Shown here one piece after another: positions 7,732 through 15,913 of a stretch of 34,671 nucleotides of DNA. The DNA comes from Rhodospirillaceae bacterium (GTDB lineage Bacteria; Pseudomonadota; Alphaproteobacteria; Rhodospirillales; UBA2165), in NCBI GenBank assembly GCA_018649245.1, contig JABIIH010000204.1, forward strand, positions 1-34,671, written 5' to 3'. The notes beneath the pieces are model-generated. The model saw nothing but the letters and a program-made list of their open reading frames with translations. It had not been told where the DNA came from and did not search any database. Numbering within the stretch: position 1 is the stretch's first letter; each line of letters begins with the position of its first letter. The translations under genes and the position numbers were made by a program.

Positions 7732-9150
7732 GTGAGAGCGGTAAGGACATGGTCGGTCAGGCATTCCCGTTTTATTGAAACGGTGTGGCAGGCGTTTTCG
7801 TTTGTCCTCGATATGCTTGCGCCTCTATTACGTCATTTGCCTCGCCGGTTCCTTGAGGCGCCGCTAAAGCCGGTCGAAAAACTCGCTAAAAGATTTATGT
7901 TCGATTGCCAAATGTGCGGCCAATGTGTGCTCAGCCTGACCGGCATCGCCTGCCCGATGAATTGTCCGAAAACGCTCCGCAATGGTCCCTGCGGTGGGGT
8001 CTTGGCTGATGGCGGTTGCGAGGTATCACCGGAGATGACCTGTGTCTGGCTGGAAGCGTGGGATGGGTCCAGGCAAATGAAAAATGGCGCGTCCATTAAT
8101 GAAATCCAGCACCCGGTTTCACATTTAACCCGGGCCCGCTCGACTTGGGCAGCGAGCCTGCAAGGTGATCATTCCCAACCGGCCTGGCCGGAGATTTCCG
8201 TCGGCAGTACAGTCAAAACCACCGATGAGGTTCCGGCGCGGGCCAGCAGTTTGCAGCGGGTCCTTAATTCAGGCGCTTTTACCGTTACCACCGAGTTTAA
8301 TGCGCCGGATACGGCTGCGGCCGAGGATATCATTGAGGCAGTGCAGCCGCTAACGGATATCTGTGATGGCATTAACGTCACCGATAATGCTGGCGCCAAT
8401 GTCCATATCTCCAGCCTGAGTACTTGCGCGTTAATGGCGCGGGAGGGTTTTGAGCCGGTTATGCAGATGACCTGCCGTGACCGCAACCGCTTGGCCATCC
8501 AATCAGATGTTTTGGGGGCGGCGACACTTGGTGTCACCAATATCACCTGCATGACGGGCGATGCCATCACCAGCGGTGATCATCCGGACGGCAAGCCTGT
8601 CTTTGATTTGGATGCCGCATCACTGCTGCAGACCATCCGGCATTTGCGCGACGAAGGTAAATTTCTAACCGGGCGCGAGCTTAAAACCCCGCCCTATATT
8701 TATATGGGCGCAACCGCCAATCCGTCGGCGAAATTTCTTGATGTTGAAATTAGCCGGGTGGCTAAAAAAGTTCGGGCCGGTGCGCAATATCTACAAACTC
8801 AATATTGTTTCGATATGATGGCTTTGAAGAATTTCATCACTCGATTTCGAGATGAGGGGCTTGATGAATGGGCGCATTTGCTGGTCGGTGTTGGTCCGTT
8901 GCGCTCGGCTAAAAGTGGCCGCTGGATGCGAGACAATATTCCCGGCGTCCACATTCCGGACGATATTATAGAACGTATTGAGCGCGCCGATGATGAGCGT
9001 GCAGAAGGGCAAAAATTTGCCGCCGAGTTTATTGAGGAATTAAAGGATATGGCCGCTGTCTCTGGTGTTCATATTATGGCGATTGGCCAGCCTTTGCGGG
9101 TTGCCCAAATTGTCGAGATGGCTGGTATTGGGCCGAAATATAGGAGTTAA
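7732..9150 (+). CDS. Methylenetetrahydrofolate reductase-like protein with N-terminal Cys-rich domain
   Basis: A protein of about 472 residues. After a short basic helix comes a Cys-rich module at about residues 55-110 (FDCQMCGQCVLS, CPMNCPK, NGPCGG, then two more Cys). This is the domain usually annotated MTHFR C-terminal or MetV-like, thought to bind metal or an Fe-S cluster. The rest is a MetF-type TIM barrel with TTEFNAPD, QMTCRDRNR, CMTGD and AQYLQTQ. MetF enzymes interconvert 5-methyl-THF and 5,10-methylene-THF. In this operon the oxidative direction, clearing methyl-THF, is the likely role. I chose the GTG at 7732, preceded by GGAG at 7718-7721, because the family-like sequence (VRTWSVRHSRF) begins there; an ATG at 7678 would add 18 atypical residues. 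It is the first gene behind the FNR-type box. Confidence 0.82.
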   Translation: MRAVRTWSVRHSRFIETVWQAFSFVLDMLAPLLRHLPRRFLEAPLKPVEKLAKRFMFDCQMCGQCVLSLTGIACPMNCPKTLRNGPCGGVLADGGCEVSPEMTCVWLEAWDGSRQMKNGASINEIQHPVSHLTRARSTWAASLQGDHSQPAWPEISVGSTVKTTDEVPARASSLQRVLNSGAFTVTTEFNAPDTAAAEDIIEAVQPLTDICDGINVTDNAGANVHISSLSTCALMAREGFEPVMQMTCRDRNRLAIQSDVLGAATLGVTNITCMTGDAITSGDHPDGKPVFDLDAASLLQTIRHLRDEGKFLTGRELKTPPYIYMGATANPSAKFLDVEISRVAKKVRAGAQYLQTQYCFDMMALKNFITRFRDEGLDEWAHLLVGVGPLRSAKSGRWMRDNIPGVHIPDDIIERIERADDERAEGQKFAAEFIEELKDMAAVSGVHIMAIGQPLRVAQIVEMAGIGPKYRS

Positions 9151-9276
9151 TTATTATCGTCTAACAACTGGACGCCGATTAAATTAGTCCAGATACTGAA
9201 TTGGGGGGGGATTTCAGCAGGTTCATTGCTTGCCGGTCTCCCATGGAAATAATTTTTTGGCACAGGAGCCGCAATT

Positions 9277-9933
9277 ATGAGCAATGATAAACATGATAAA
9301 TTAGTCAATCTAATCGCCGATATGGAAGAGGACGAGGCACTCGCCCTCACCCAGGAACTGATTGATGAAGGTGCTGAGCCCACCTCCATTCTTGAGATTT
9401 GCCGGGCTGCTATGGATATCGTCGGCCAGCGTTTTGAAGCCAACGAATATTTCGTGCCCGAGCTTATTCTAGCCGGTGAAGTGCTCGACCAGATGTCTGC
9501 GATGGTAAAACCGCTAATCGCCGATACCACTGAAGAGGATGACAAAGTTGATAGCGGCACGGTCCTGATCGGTACTGTGCATGGTGATCTGCATGACATT
9601 GGTAAAAATATTGTCACCTTCATGCTCGACGTCAACGGCTACAACGTCATTGATCTAGGTATTGATGTTTCACCCCAGGCTTTCATCGACGCAATTAAAG
9701 AAAAATCGCCTGAAATCGTTGGTCTCAGTGGCTTTCTGACACTGGCTTTCGATTCGATGAAAGAAACCGTTGAAGCGATTGATGAAGCTGGATTGCGCGA
9801 CGTGGTGAAAATCATGATCGGCGGTGGCCAGGTCGACGAGCAAATCCTCAAATATACCGGTGCTGACTCCTTTGGCCTCAACGCTATGAGCGCCGTTAAT
9901 CAATGCAAAGAATGGATTGGGGAGGCTGCATAA
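9277..9933 (+). CDS. Corrinoid (B12-binding) methyl-carrier protein
   Basis: A 218-residue corrinoid protein like MtaC, MtbC or MttC. The N-terminal helical cap domain (about 1-90) is followed by a cobalamin-binding Rossmann-like domain (about 93-215). The signature D-x-H-x-x-G is present as DLHDIG (residues 104-109), where His106 should be the lower cobalt ligand; the downstream GLSGFLTL and IGGGQVD segments also fit. It would carry the methyl group between the donor-specific methyltransferase and the THF methyltransferase. AGGAG precedes the ATG. A gap of 126 nt separates it from the reductase gene, and its stop overlaps the next start by one base. Confidence 0.93.
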   Translation: MSNDKHDKLVNLIADMEEDEALALTQELIDEGAEPTSILEICRAAMDIVGQRFEANEYFVPELILAGEVLDQMSAMVKPLIADTTEEDDKVDSGTVLIGTVHGDLHDIGKNIVTFMLDVNGYNVIDLGIDVSPQAFIDAIKEKSPEIVGLSGFLTLAFDSMKETVEAIDEAGLRDVVKIMIGGGQVDEQILKYTGADSFGLNAMSAVNQCKEWIGEAA

Positions 9934-11189
9934 TGGCACCTAAGGATTCCGACCGGGACCCCAAGGAACTTTATCAGGAACGCACTCAGCGCATTGCTGA
10001 TGCGGCGGCTCTAAAGGAAACGGACCGGGTACCTTATATTTACGCCACTCGTTTTTGGAACGCCAAACTTGCGGATATGACCTGCAAGGACACCATGTAT
10101 GATGTCGAAAAGAGCATATCCTCCAACCGGAAAGCGATTGAGCTTTTGCAGCCGGATGCTTTCGGGGCAGCGAATTACGCCTACGGCGGTGCCTTGGAAA
10201 AGCTTGACTATCATCCGCTCGAATGGCCGGGTGGTGGCGCTGCGGACGATGTCTGTTTTCAATATATAGATAAAGAACTCATCGTGCCGGCTGAATATGA
10301 TGAATATTTGTTCGATCCGACGGCGTTCTACTTGCAAAAATACCTGCCGCGTATTGCCACCGGTTTTGAAGGCCTCAAGCATTTTCCAAATTTCCCGACC
10401 TTGTCGGAATGGAACATCGTCTACAATCTTCGAGCCTTCGCCAACCCGGAACTTCAGGAGTCTTTTAAGACCTTGATGGAAGTCGGCGAGATGGTCGACC
10501 ATTCCATGACCAGGATGACTGAGTTCATCAAAGAGATGATGGAAGCTGGCTATCCCATGGCGATCGGTGGTTTCTGCAAAGCGCCATATGACCACATCGT
10601 TGATTTTCTGCGCGGCTCAAAGGGCGGTATGCTCGACATGTTCCGTCATAAAGACAAGCTGTTGGAGACCATCGATAAAGCACGGCTTTTGCTGAACACA
10701 AATGTCGTCGAAGGCGCGCAACGCGTTGGTTGCCCCTATGTTTTTATCCCCCTTCATTGGGGCCTCGATGGCTTTATGTCGCCGGACCAGTTCAACGAAT
10801 TTTACTGGCCGAGTTTGCGCCAAACCATCCACGATCTGATTGAGGCGGAAATGACACCGGTTATTCTGTGGGAAGGCGATTGCACCACCCGGCTCGAATT
10901 TATCGGCGACATTCCGCCGGGCAAAGCCATTTACTGGTTCGAGCGGACCGATCTGCATACCGCTAAAGACGTGTTGGGGGATATTGTCTGTCTGCGCGGC
11001 AATGTTTCGCCGTCTCTGCTGAATACCGGAACAGCGGACGAAGTCGATGCCTATTGCAAGGACCTCATTGAATATGTCGGTAAGGGCGGTGGCTTCATGC
11101 TTGATGGCGCAGCCAGCATCACCGATGAAGCGCCGATTGAAAATATCGTCGCCATGGCAGAATCAGTACATAAATACGCTAACAACTAA
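9933..11189 (+). CDS. UroD-fold corrinoid methyltransferase, first copy
   Basis: A 418-residue member of the uroporphyrinogen decarboxylase/MtaA/CmuA superfamily. In this superfamily such enzymes move methyl groups onto or off corrinoid proteins. Recognisable segments are KETDRVPYIYA near the N-terminus, RGSKGGMLDMF, PLHWGLDGFMSP, WEGDCTTRLE (W313-E322) and a GKGGGFMLDGA C-terminal strand. The H-x-C zinc motif of MtaA/MtbA enzymes is absent; a shared E-x-D-C appears at the matching strand instead. I chose the ATG at 9933 (TAATG overlap with the corrinoid gene, GGGGAGG upstream) over one 30 nt earlier. Porphyrin decarboxylation is unlikely because the neighbours are all corrinoid methyltransfer genes. 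The methyl donor is unknown. Confidence 0.82.
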   Translation: MAPKDSDRDPKELYQERTQRIADAAALKETDRVPYIYATRFWNAKLADMTCKDTMYDVEKSISSNRKAIELLQPDAFGAANYAYGGALEKLDYHPLEWPGGGAADDVCFQYIDKELIVPAEYDEYLFDPTAFYLQKYLPRIATGFEGLKHFPNFPTLSEWNIVYNLRAFANPELQESFKTLMEVGEMVDHSMTRMTEFIKEMMEAGYPMAIGGFCKAPYDHIVDFLRGSKGGMLDMFRHKDKLLETIDKARLLLNTNVVEGAQRVGCPYVFIPLHWGLDGFMSPDQFNEFYWPSLRQTIHDLIEAEMTPVILWEGDCTTRLEFIGDIPPGKAIYWFERTDLHTAKDVLGDIVCLRGNVSPSLLNTGTADEVDAYCKDLIEYVGKGGGFMLDGAASITDEAPIENIVAMAESVHKYANN

Positions 11190-11206
11190 ATTAAGGAAGT
11201 TGCCCC

Positions 11207-12454
11207 ATGTCAGATAAATCAGGCGCCGAGCTTTATGCCGAGCGCGAACAACGCGTTCAAGATGCGATGGACTTAAAGGAAACCGACCGGGTTCCCTTGT
11301 CGATGTTTTCTCATTTTTGGCCGGCGACTTTGGCGGGTATTACATTTGAGCAAGCGATGTATGACTATGACGCTTTCAATGATGCCATGCGTCAAACACT
11401 CGAGCTTCTACAGCCGGATATGTATGCGCTGAACCAGACCTATATTTGCGTCGGGCCGACGCTTGAGTTGATGGATTTTAAACAGCTCGAATGGCCAGGC
11501 CACGGCACCGACCCCAATGTCTCCTTTCAGTTTCTCGACCGGGAATATATGAAGCGAGATGAGTATGATGCCTATTTAAACGACACGACCGACTTTTTCC
11601 TGCGCACATACATGCCGCGGGTTGCCGGCGCCTTTGAGCCTTTTGCCAAACTGCCTTATCTGCCGGCCCAGTATTATTTCAAGATGATCCGGGTGCCGAC
11701 AGCTTTTGCCGGTGATGATATGATTGAAGGACTGGAGAAAATTCTCGCGGCCGGCAAGGAAATGCGGAAGATGTTAAAAGGCGCCTTGGGCTTCGCCAAG
11801 GATATGGCCGAACAGGGTTTCGTGCAAAGTATTGGTGGCACCGCCGCTGCGCCTTTCGATAATTTTGCCGATTATCTTCGGGGTTCCAAAGGGGCCATGC
11901 TCGATTTGTTCCGCAACAAAGACAAATTGCTAGAATGTATGGACCGGGTTGCTGACAACATTATCGAAGACACCATCGCTGGTGCCCAACACAATCCAAG
12001 CCGGCAAATCTTCATTCCGCTGCATTGGGGGCTCGATAATTTCATGTCGCCTGAGCAGTTTGAGCTGTTTTTCTGGCCACCCTTAAGAAAAGTCCTGATG
12101 GGGCTGATTGAAGCCGATCTCATCCCTTGTGTGCTTTGGGAAGGTGACTGCACCACGCGGCTTGAAACCATCGCCGATATTCCGGTCGGCAAGGCGGTTT
12201 ATTGGTTTGAACAAACCGATTTGGGACTGGCCAAGTCAGTATTAGGTGACATTACCTGCCTCCGTGGCAACGTGTCATCTTCCACTTTGATCACCGGCAC
12301 ACCGGATGATGTTGATGAAGAATGCAAAAAATTGATCAAAGTTGCCGGCAAGGGCGGTGGCTTTATTCTTGATGGGGCAATTGGTCTGCCTGATGAAGCT
12401 AAGGTGGAAAACGTGGTCGCCATGGCGGAATCAGTGCGGAAATACGCAAATTAG
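11207..12454 (+). CDS. UroD-fold corrinoid methyltransferase, second copy
   Basis: A 415-residue paralogue of the preceding gene, sharing KETDRVP, LLQPD, RGSKGAMLDLF, PLHWGLDNFMSP, WEGDCTTRLE (W311-E320) and GKGGGFILDGA. It too lacks H-x-C. Two adjacent copies may act as a heteromer, may split donor demethylation from another step, or may serve different donors, as CmuA and CmuC do in chloromethane users. An AAGGAAG ribosome-binding site precedes the ATG, 17 nt after the first copy. Differences around GGFCKAPYDH (first copy) versus GGTAAAPFDN (second copy) hint at different pockets. Confidence 0.82.
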   Translation: MSDKSGAELYAEREQRVQDAMDLKETDRVPLSMFSHFWPATLAGITFEQAMYDYDAFNDAMRQTLELLQPDMYALNQTYICVGPTLELMDFKQLEWPGHGTDPNVSFQFLDREYMKRDEYDAYLNDTTDFFLRTYMPRVAGAFEPFAKLPYLPAQYYFKMIRVPTAFAGDDMIEGLEKILAAGKEMRKMLKGALGFAKDMAEQGFVQSIGGTAAAPFDNFADYLRGSKGAMLDLFRNKDKLLECMDRVADNIIEDTIAGAQHNPSRQIFIPLHWGLDNFMSPEQFELFFWPPLRKVLMGLIEADLIPCVLWEGDCTTRLETIADIPVGKAVYWFEQTDLGLAKSVLGDITCLRGNVSSSTLITGTPDDVDEECKKLIKVAGKGGGFILDGAIGLPDEAKVENVVAMAESVRKYAN

Positions 12455-12464
12455 GATCTGACGG

Positions 12465-13169
12465 ATGCCGGTTAAAACTGATTGGCCTGATTTTTTTTCA
12501 AGCCCGAATTTCGAAAGTTGGCAGGAGCTGAATTGCAGCCGCACGCTGCATTCCCGCTTCCAGCGCGAAGTTCAGGAAATGCATGAATATGCACTCGCTG
12601 AAAATCTGGTCCAGCCGCGTCTTGCTTTTGTGTCTATGCCAATCACAGACAAAGGGAAAGATTGGATCGGCTTGGAAAATGGTATTGAGTTATCGAATGC
12701 CTCTGAAGTTGCCGATAAATTTGCCGCTGCCGATGAGCTCATATTGGCTGTCGGCACTATCGGAGACGGGCTGGAAACAGCTGCGGCGGAAATGTTTCAA
12801 AACAAAAAAGCGATTAAAGCGCTGGCCTTGGAGGAAGTTGCAGTTGCGGCGATTTTCGAATTCACCAACGCGGTTTTCTCCGCCATCGATGAATTTGCTG
12901 TAACCCGTGAGCTTCAAGCCAGTAGTCCGATCTATCCAGGTCATGGCAGCTTCGGCATTGAGCAGCAACGTACCGTGTTTGAGCAGGCCGGTGGAGAAGA
13001 GATCGGTATGCGGGTTTTAAAAACTGATATGCTGTTTCCGGCGAAATCTATTTCCTTGGTGTTTGGTCTGGGCCAGGATTTGCCGCGTTGGGACCGCAAA
13101 AAAGATTGTGAAACCTGTAAAGCGCGGGAGAATTGCCGGTTTCGTAACTCTGAAAGTCTCGCCGCATGA
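12465..13169 (+). CDS. MetH activation domain-like protein with C-terminal Cys motif
   Basis: A 234-residue protein. The central-to-C-terminal part resembles the vitamin B12-dependent methionine synthase activation fold: SPIYPGHGSFGIEQQ, then IGMRVLKTDMLFPAKSISLVFGLG, like the P-G-Y-x-x-W/S-P...KS(V/I)S signature. It ends with CETCKARENC (C215, C218, C224), a possible Fe-S or metal site. Standalone proteins of this type occur beside corrinoid methyltransferases and may help bind or reactivate the cobalamin. The start follows the second methyltransferase closely, and its stop overlaps the next ATG (ATGA). The domain call is from motif resemblance only. Confidence 0.7.
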   Translation: MPVKTDWPDFFSSPNFESWQELNCSRTLHSRFQREVQEMHEYALAENLVQPRLAFVSMPITDKGKDWIGLENGIELSNASEVADKFAAADELILAVGTIGDGLETAAAEMFQNKKAIKALALEEVAVAAIFEFTNAVFSAIDEFAVTRELQASSPIYPGHGSFGIEQQRTVFEQAGGEEIGMRVLKTDMLFPAKSISLVFGLGQDLPRWDRKKDCETCKARENCRFRNSESLAA

Positions 13170-15010
13170 CCACCTTCCAAATTTCCTTTGAGCCGATGCA
13201 CGAAGTCATCGAGTGTGCGGCTGGTGAGACGATCCTCGAAGCGGCTCGGCGAGAGCGGGTTAGGATATCAAGTTCCTGTGGCGGTCATGGCACTTGTATG
13301 TCCTGTGCGGTTCAGATCACAGCAGGTGAGCTGCCAGCAGCTCATGAGGCAGATTCTCAAGTGTTTTCTGATCGTCGGCTCGGTGAGGGCTGGCGGCGGG
13401 CTTGTATCACTGAGCCCACTGGAGATTGCACCATCTCCGTGCCCGCCCGGTCAACGGCGGCGCCGGTGCGCACTCAAGTGGATGGCCTTGGTAATGACAT
13501 GGCTAATTTGGTCGATTTTGAACCGGTGGTTAAAGTTATTCATTTTGAGCTTGAGGAACCCTCGCTTGAAGATGGCCGCTCCGATGAAACGCGTTTGCGG
13601 GATGCCTTGGCAGAGGATTATCCGGGTGCTTGTGAGACCTTTGATGCAGCGCTGCTCCGCACCTTTGCCTTGGACATAAGAAAGTGGGGCTGGGCTGGCT
13701 GGCTGGCTAGCACCAAGGGTGAAGTAATTGCTGCGGGATCGCGGGAAGCCAGGGTTTTCGGTATGGCGGTTGATCTTGGCACAACTAATATGTCCGGATT
13801 CCTGGTTGATATGATGACCGGCGAAACTTTGGCTGCTGAAGGTATGGAAAATCCGCAGACCAGCTATGGTGCGGATTTAATCACCTATGCCTCTCATATC
13901 CGGCGTAATCCTGAAACGGCTAAAATATTGCAGGAACTGGCGGTCGAGGCGATTAATGATTTGGCCACTGATATGTGTGACGCCGTCGGTGCTCAGGCGA
14001 GCGACATCGTTGAAATCACCATAGCCGGCAATACCATGATGCATCATTTGCTGCTTGGCTTGCCGGTAACCCAGCTCGCCATGTCGCCTTTTATCTCGGC
14101 CTATAGCGATGCCTTTGATCTCAAGGCCCGCGATCTCAATATTAAGGTTGCCCCGGGAGGTTATGTCCATCTACTGCCGAACATTGCCGGCTTTGTCGGT
14201 GGCGATCATGTAGCCTCGTTGCTGGCCTCCAAATCTATCGATGGCAAACCGGTGATCATCATGGATATCGGCACCAATACCGAGCTGTCACTGGTTGAGG
14301 GCAATAATATCACCAGTGTTTCCTGTCCCTCAGGTCCAGCTTTTGAGGGCGGTAATATTAGCTTTGGCATGCGGGCGGCCGCCGGTGCGATAGAATCCGT
14401 GCGGCTTAAAAATAATGCTGTTCAATTGCAAACCATCGGCGATGAGACACCGGTCGGGATTTGTGGTTCCGGCGTGATGGATGTGGTTGCCCAATTACAT
14501 TTGGGCGGTGTCTGCAATGAGCGCGGGCGCTTGCAGAAAGATCACCCGAGGGTCAAGGAAATCGGCAAAAATCTGGTCTTTGTCTTGGCTGATGAAGAAG
14601 CCACAGGCGGCCAGGAAATAACCTTTTCGCAAGATGATTTGCGCGCCGTGCAACTCGCCAAGGCCGCTATTCGGGCGGCGACGGATCTGCTGCTCAAACA
14701 CACCGGCTACGCGGAGCGGGATCTTGGGCAAATTATTATTGCCGGCGCCTTCGGCAGCTATATTGATGTCGATAGTGCGCTGGCCATCGGTTTGCTACCC
14801 GATTTGCCCTATACCCGTTTTGCCCAAGTCGGTAACGCTGCCGGTGATGGCGCGCGTTTTGCCCTGCTCTCTGAAAAACAACGCGAGGCCGCTAAAGATA
14901 TCGCCGACCGTTCCAACTACATCGAGCTCGCCAGCGACAAAGCTTTTATGAAGGTTTTTGGCGGTCGAATTAATTTTGAAAAACGACGGGCGCTGAAATC
15001 AGTTGCTTAA
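13166..15010 (+). CDS. Reductive activator of corrinoid proteins ([2Fe-2S] + ASKHA/DUF4445, RACE-type)
   Basis: A 614-residue protein. A plant-type [2Fe-2S] ferredoxin domain at about 1-95 carries Cys38, Cys44, Cys47 and Cys80 (SSCGGHGTCMSC). A linker follows, then a large ASKHA-type ATPase domain from about 195 (MAVDLGTTNMSGFLVD, IMDIGTNTELSL, IAGAFGSYIDVDSALAIGLLPD). Proteins of this design use ATP to re-reduce inactive Co(II) to Co(I) in corrinoid methyltransferase systems. It begins with a 4-nt overlap (ATGA) after the MetH-activation-like gene and is followed by the pterin-binding methyltransferase. Its presence strongly supports a working corrinoid cycle here. Confidence 0.92.
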   Translation: MTTFQISFEPMHEVIECAAGETILEAARRERVRISSSCGGHGTCMSCAVQITAGELPAAHEADSQVFSDRRLGEGWRRACITEPTGDCTISVPARSTAAPVRTQVDGLGNDMANLVDFEPVVKVIHFELEEPSLEDGRSDETRLRDALAEDYPGACETFDAALLRTFALDIRKWGWAGWLASTKGEVIAAGSREARVFGMAVDLGTTNMSGFLVDMMTGETLAAEGMENPQTSYGADLITYASHIRRNPETAKILQELAVEAINDLATDMCDAVGAQASDIVEITIAGNTMMHHLLLGLPVTQLAMSPFISAYSDAFDLKARDLNIKVAPGGYVHLLPNIAGFVGGDHVASLLASKSIDGKPVIIMDIGTNTELSLVEGNNITSVSCPSGPAFEGGNISFGMRAAAGAIESVRLKNNAVQLQTIGDETPVGICGSGVMDVVAQLHLGGVCNERGRLQKDHPRVKEIGKNLVFVLADEEATGGQEITFSQDDLRAVQLAKAAIRAATDLLLKHTGYAERDLGQIIIAGAFGSYIDVDSALAIGLLPDLPYTRFAQVGNAAGDGARFALLSEKQREAAKDIADRSNYIELASDKAFMKVFGGRINFEKRRALKSVA

Positions 15011-15028
15011 GAAATAAGGACCCCATCA

Positions 15029-15910
15029 ATGGCAATACCAGGACTTTCAATCATCGGCGAGCGGATTAATCCCGGCTTCCAAAGTACCAAGGCAATGTTC
15101 GATAATTCGGATATTGGCGCCCTTCAGGAGCTTGCCGTCAAACAAGCCGATGCCGGTGCCGTATACCTCAATATCAATATCGGCACTCGCGCTTTGGATG
15201 ACCCAGAATTTATGAACGAGGTTATTGACGGTATTCAGGCGGTCGTCGATATCCCGCTATCGTTTGATTTTCCTAATGTCGCGGTGCAGGAAATTTGTCT
15301 CAAAAAATATGACCCAGCGAAGGCAAATGGCCGGCCGCCAATTGTTAACTCGATCTGCGAAACCCGTTGGGATATGCTTGATCTGCTCAAAATCCAGCCG
15401 TTTAAAATAATCCTGATGTCTTCTGAGCGGGTCGAAGATGGCGTCGGCAAACAAAATAAAACAGCTGATGAAATGTGGCAGACGACCCGGCGCATGGCCA
15501 AAATAATTCTTGACGGCGATTACGGCTTAACCACCGATGATCTCATTGTCGATACCGCTATTGGCACGCTTTCATCGGACACCGAAGGCCTAATCCGGGC
15601 ATCCTTGGAAACCGTGAGTTTGATTAATCAGGACCCGGACCTTAAAGGCATTCATATGTCTGGCGGGCTATCCAATCTATCTGTGCAATTGCCCTCCAAA
15701 GAAATCGACGGCGCGCCGATGAAACTGCAATTGGAAAATTCTTATCTTACGCTGGCTGTGCCCAACGGCTTTGATATGGTGCTGGGCACGCCGTGGCGGG
15801 CTTACGAGTTTTTAGCCGATGACAATACGGTGCTCGGGCATTTCAAGGACATCATCGCCTTGGATGGCACCGATGCACTCCGGCGTATCCGAAAAATGTA
15901 CAAAAACTGA
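15029..15910 (+). CDS. Methylcorrinoid:tetrahydrofolate methyltransferase (pterin-binding)
   Basis: A 293-residue dihydropteroate synthase-like TIM barrel of the methyl-THF methyltransferase family (AcsE, MtgA, CmuB, MetH pterin domain). The N-terminal GERINPGF strand, DAGAVYLNINIGT, FDFPNVAVQE, IVNSICETRW and SGGLSNLSVQLP fit the pterin-binding family. Its expected reaction takes the methyl group from the methylated corrinoid protein to THF. An AAGGA site precedes the ATG 18 nt after the activator gene. With the upstream reductase it completes a route from the donor methyl group to methylene-THF. Methionine synthase activity is unlikely because other MetH domains are absent. Confidence 0.88.
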   Translation: MAIPGLSIIGERINPGFQSTKAMFDNSDIGALQELAVKQADAGAVYLNINIGTRALDDPEFMNEVIDGIQAVVDIPLSFDFPNVAVQEICLKKYDPAKANGRPPIVNSICETRWDMLDLLKIQPFKIILMSSERVEDGVGKQNKTADEMWQTTRRMAKIILDGDYGLTTDDLIVDTAIGTLSSDTEGLIRASLETVSLINQDPDLKGIHMSGGLSNLSVQLPSKEIDGAPMKLQLENSYLTLAVPNGFDMVLGTPWRAYEFLADDNTVLGHFKDIIALDGTDALRRIRKMYKN

Positions 15911-15913
15911 GCC

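Noticed and set aside
9203-9210. Run of eight G in the gap before the corrinoid protein gene
   Set aside because: It is a single homopolymer with no associated motif; it may be a slippage-prone spot, but nothing supports phase variation.
9933-11189. HemE, uroporphyrinogen decarboxylase of haem synthesis
   Set aside because: Only the fold matches. The duplicated genes sit between a corrinoid protein and its activator, which points to methyl transfer.
9277-12454. Chloromethane utilisation genes cmuA/cmuB
   Set aside because: CmuA is a single chain joining the methyltransferase and corrinoid domains. Here they are separate genes, two methyltransferases are present, and the amidohydrolase and EthD-like partners do not belong to cmu loci.
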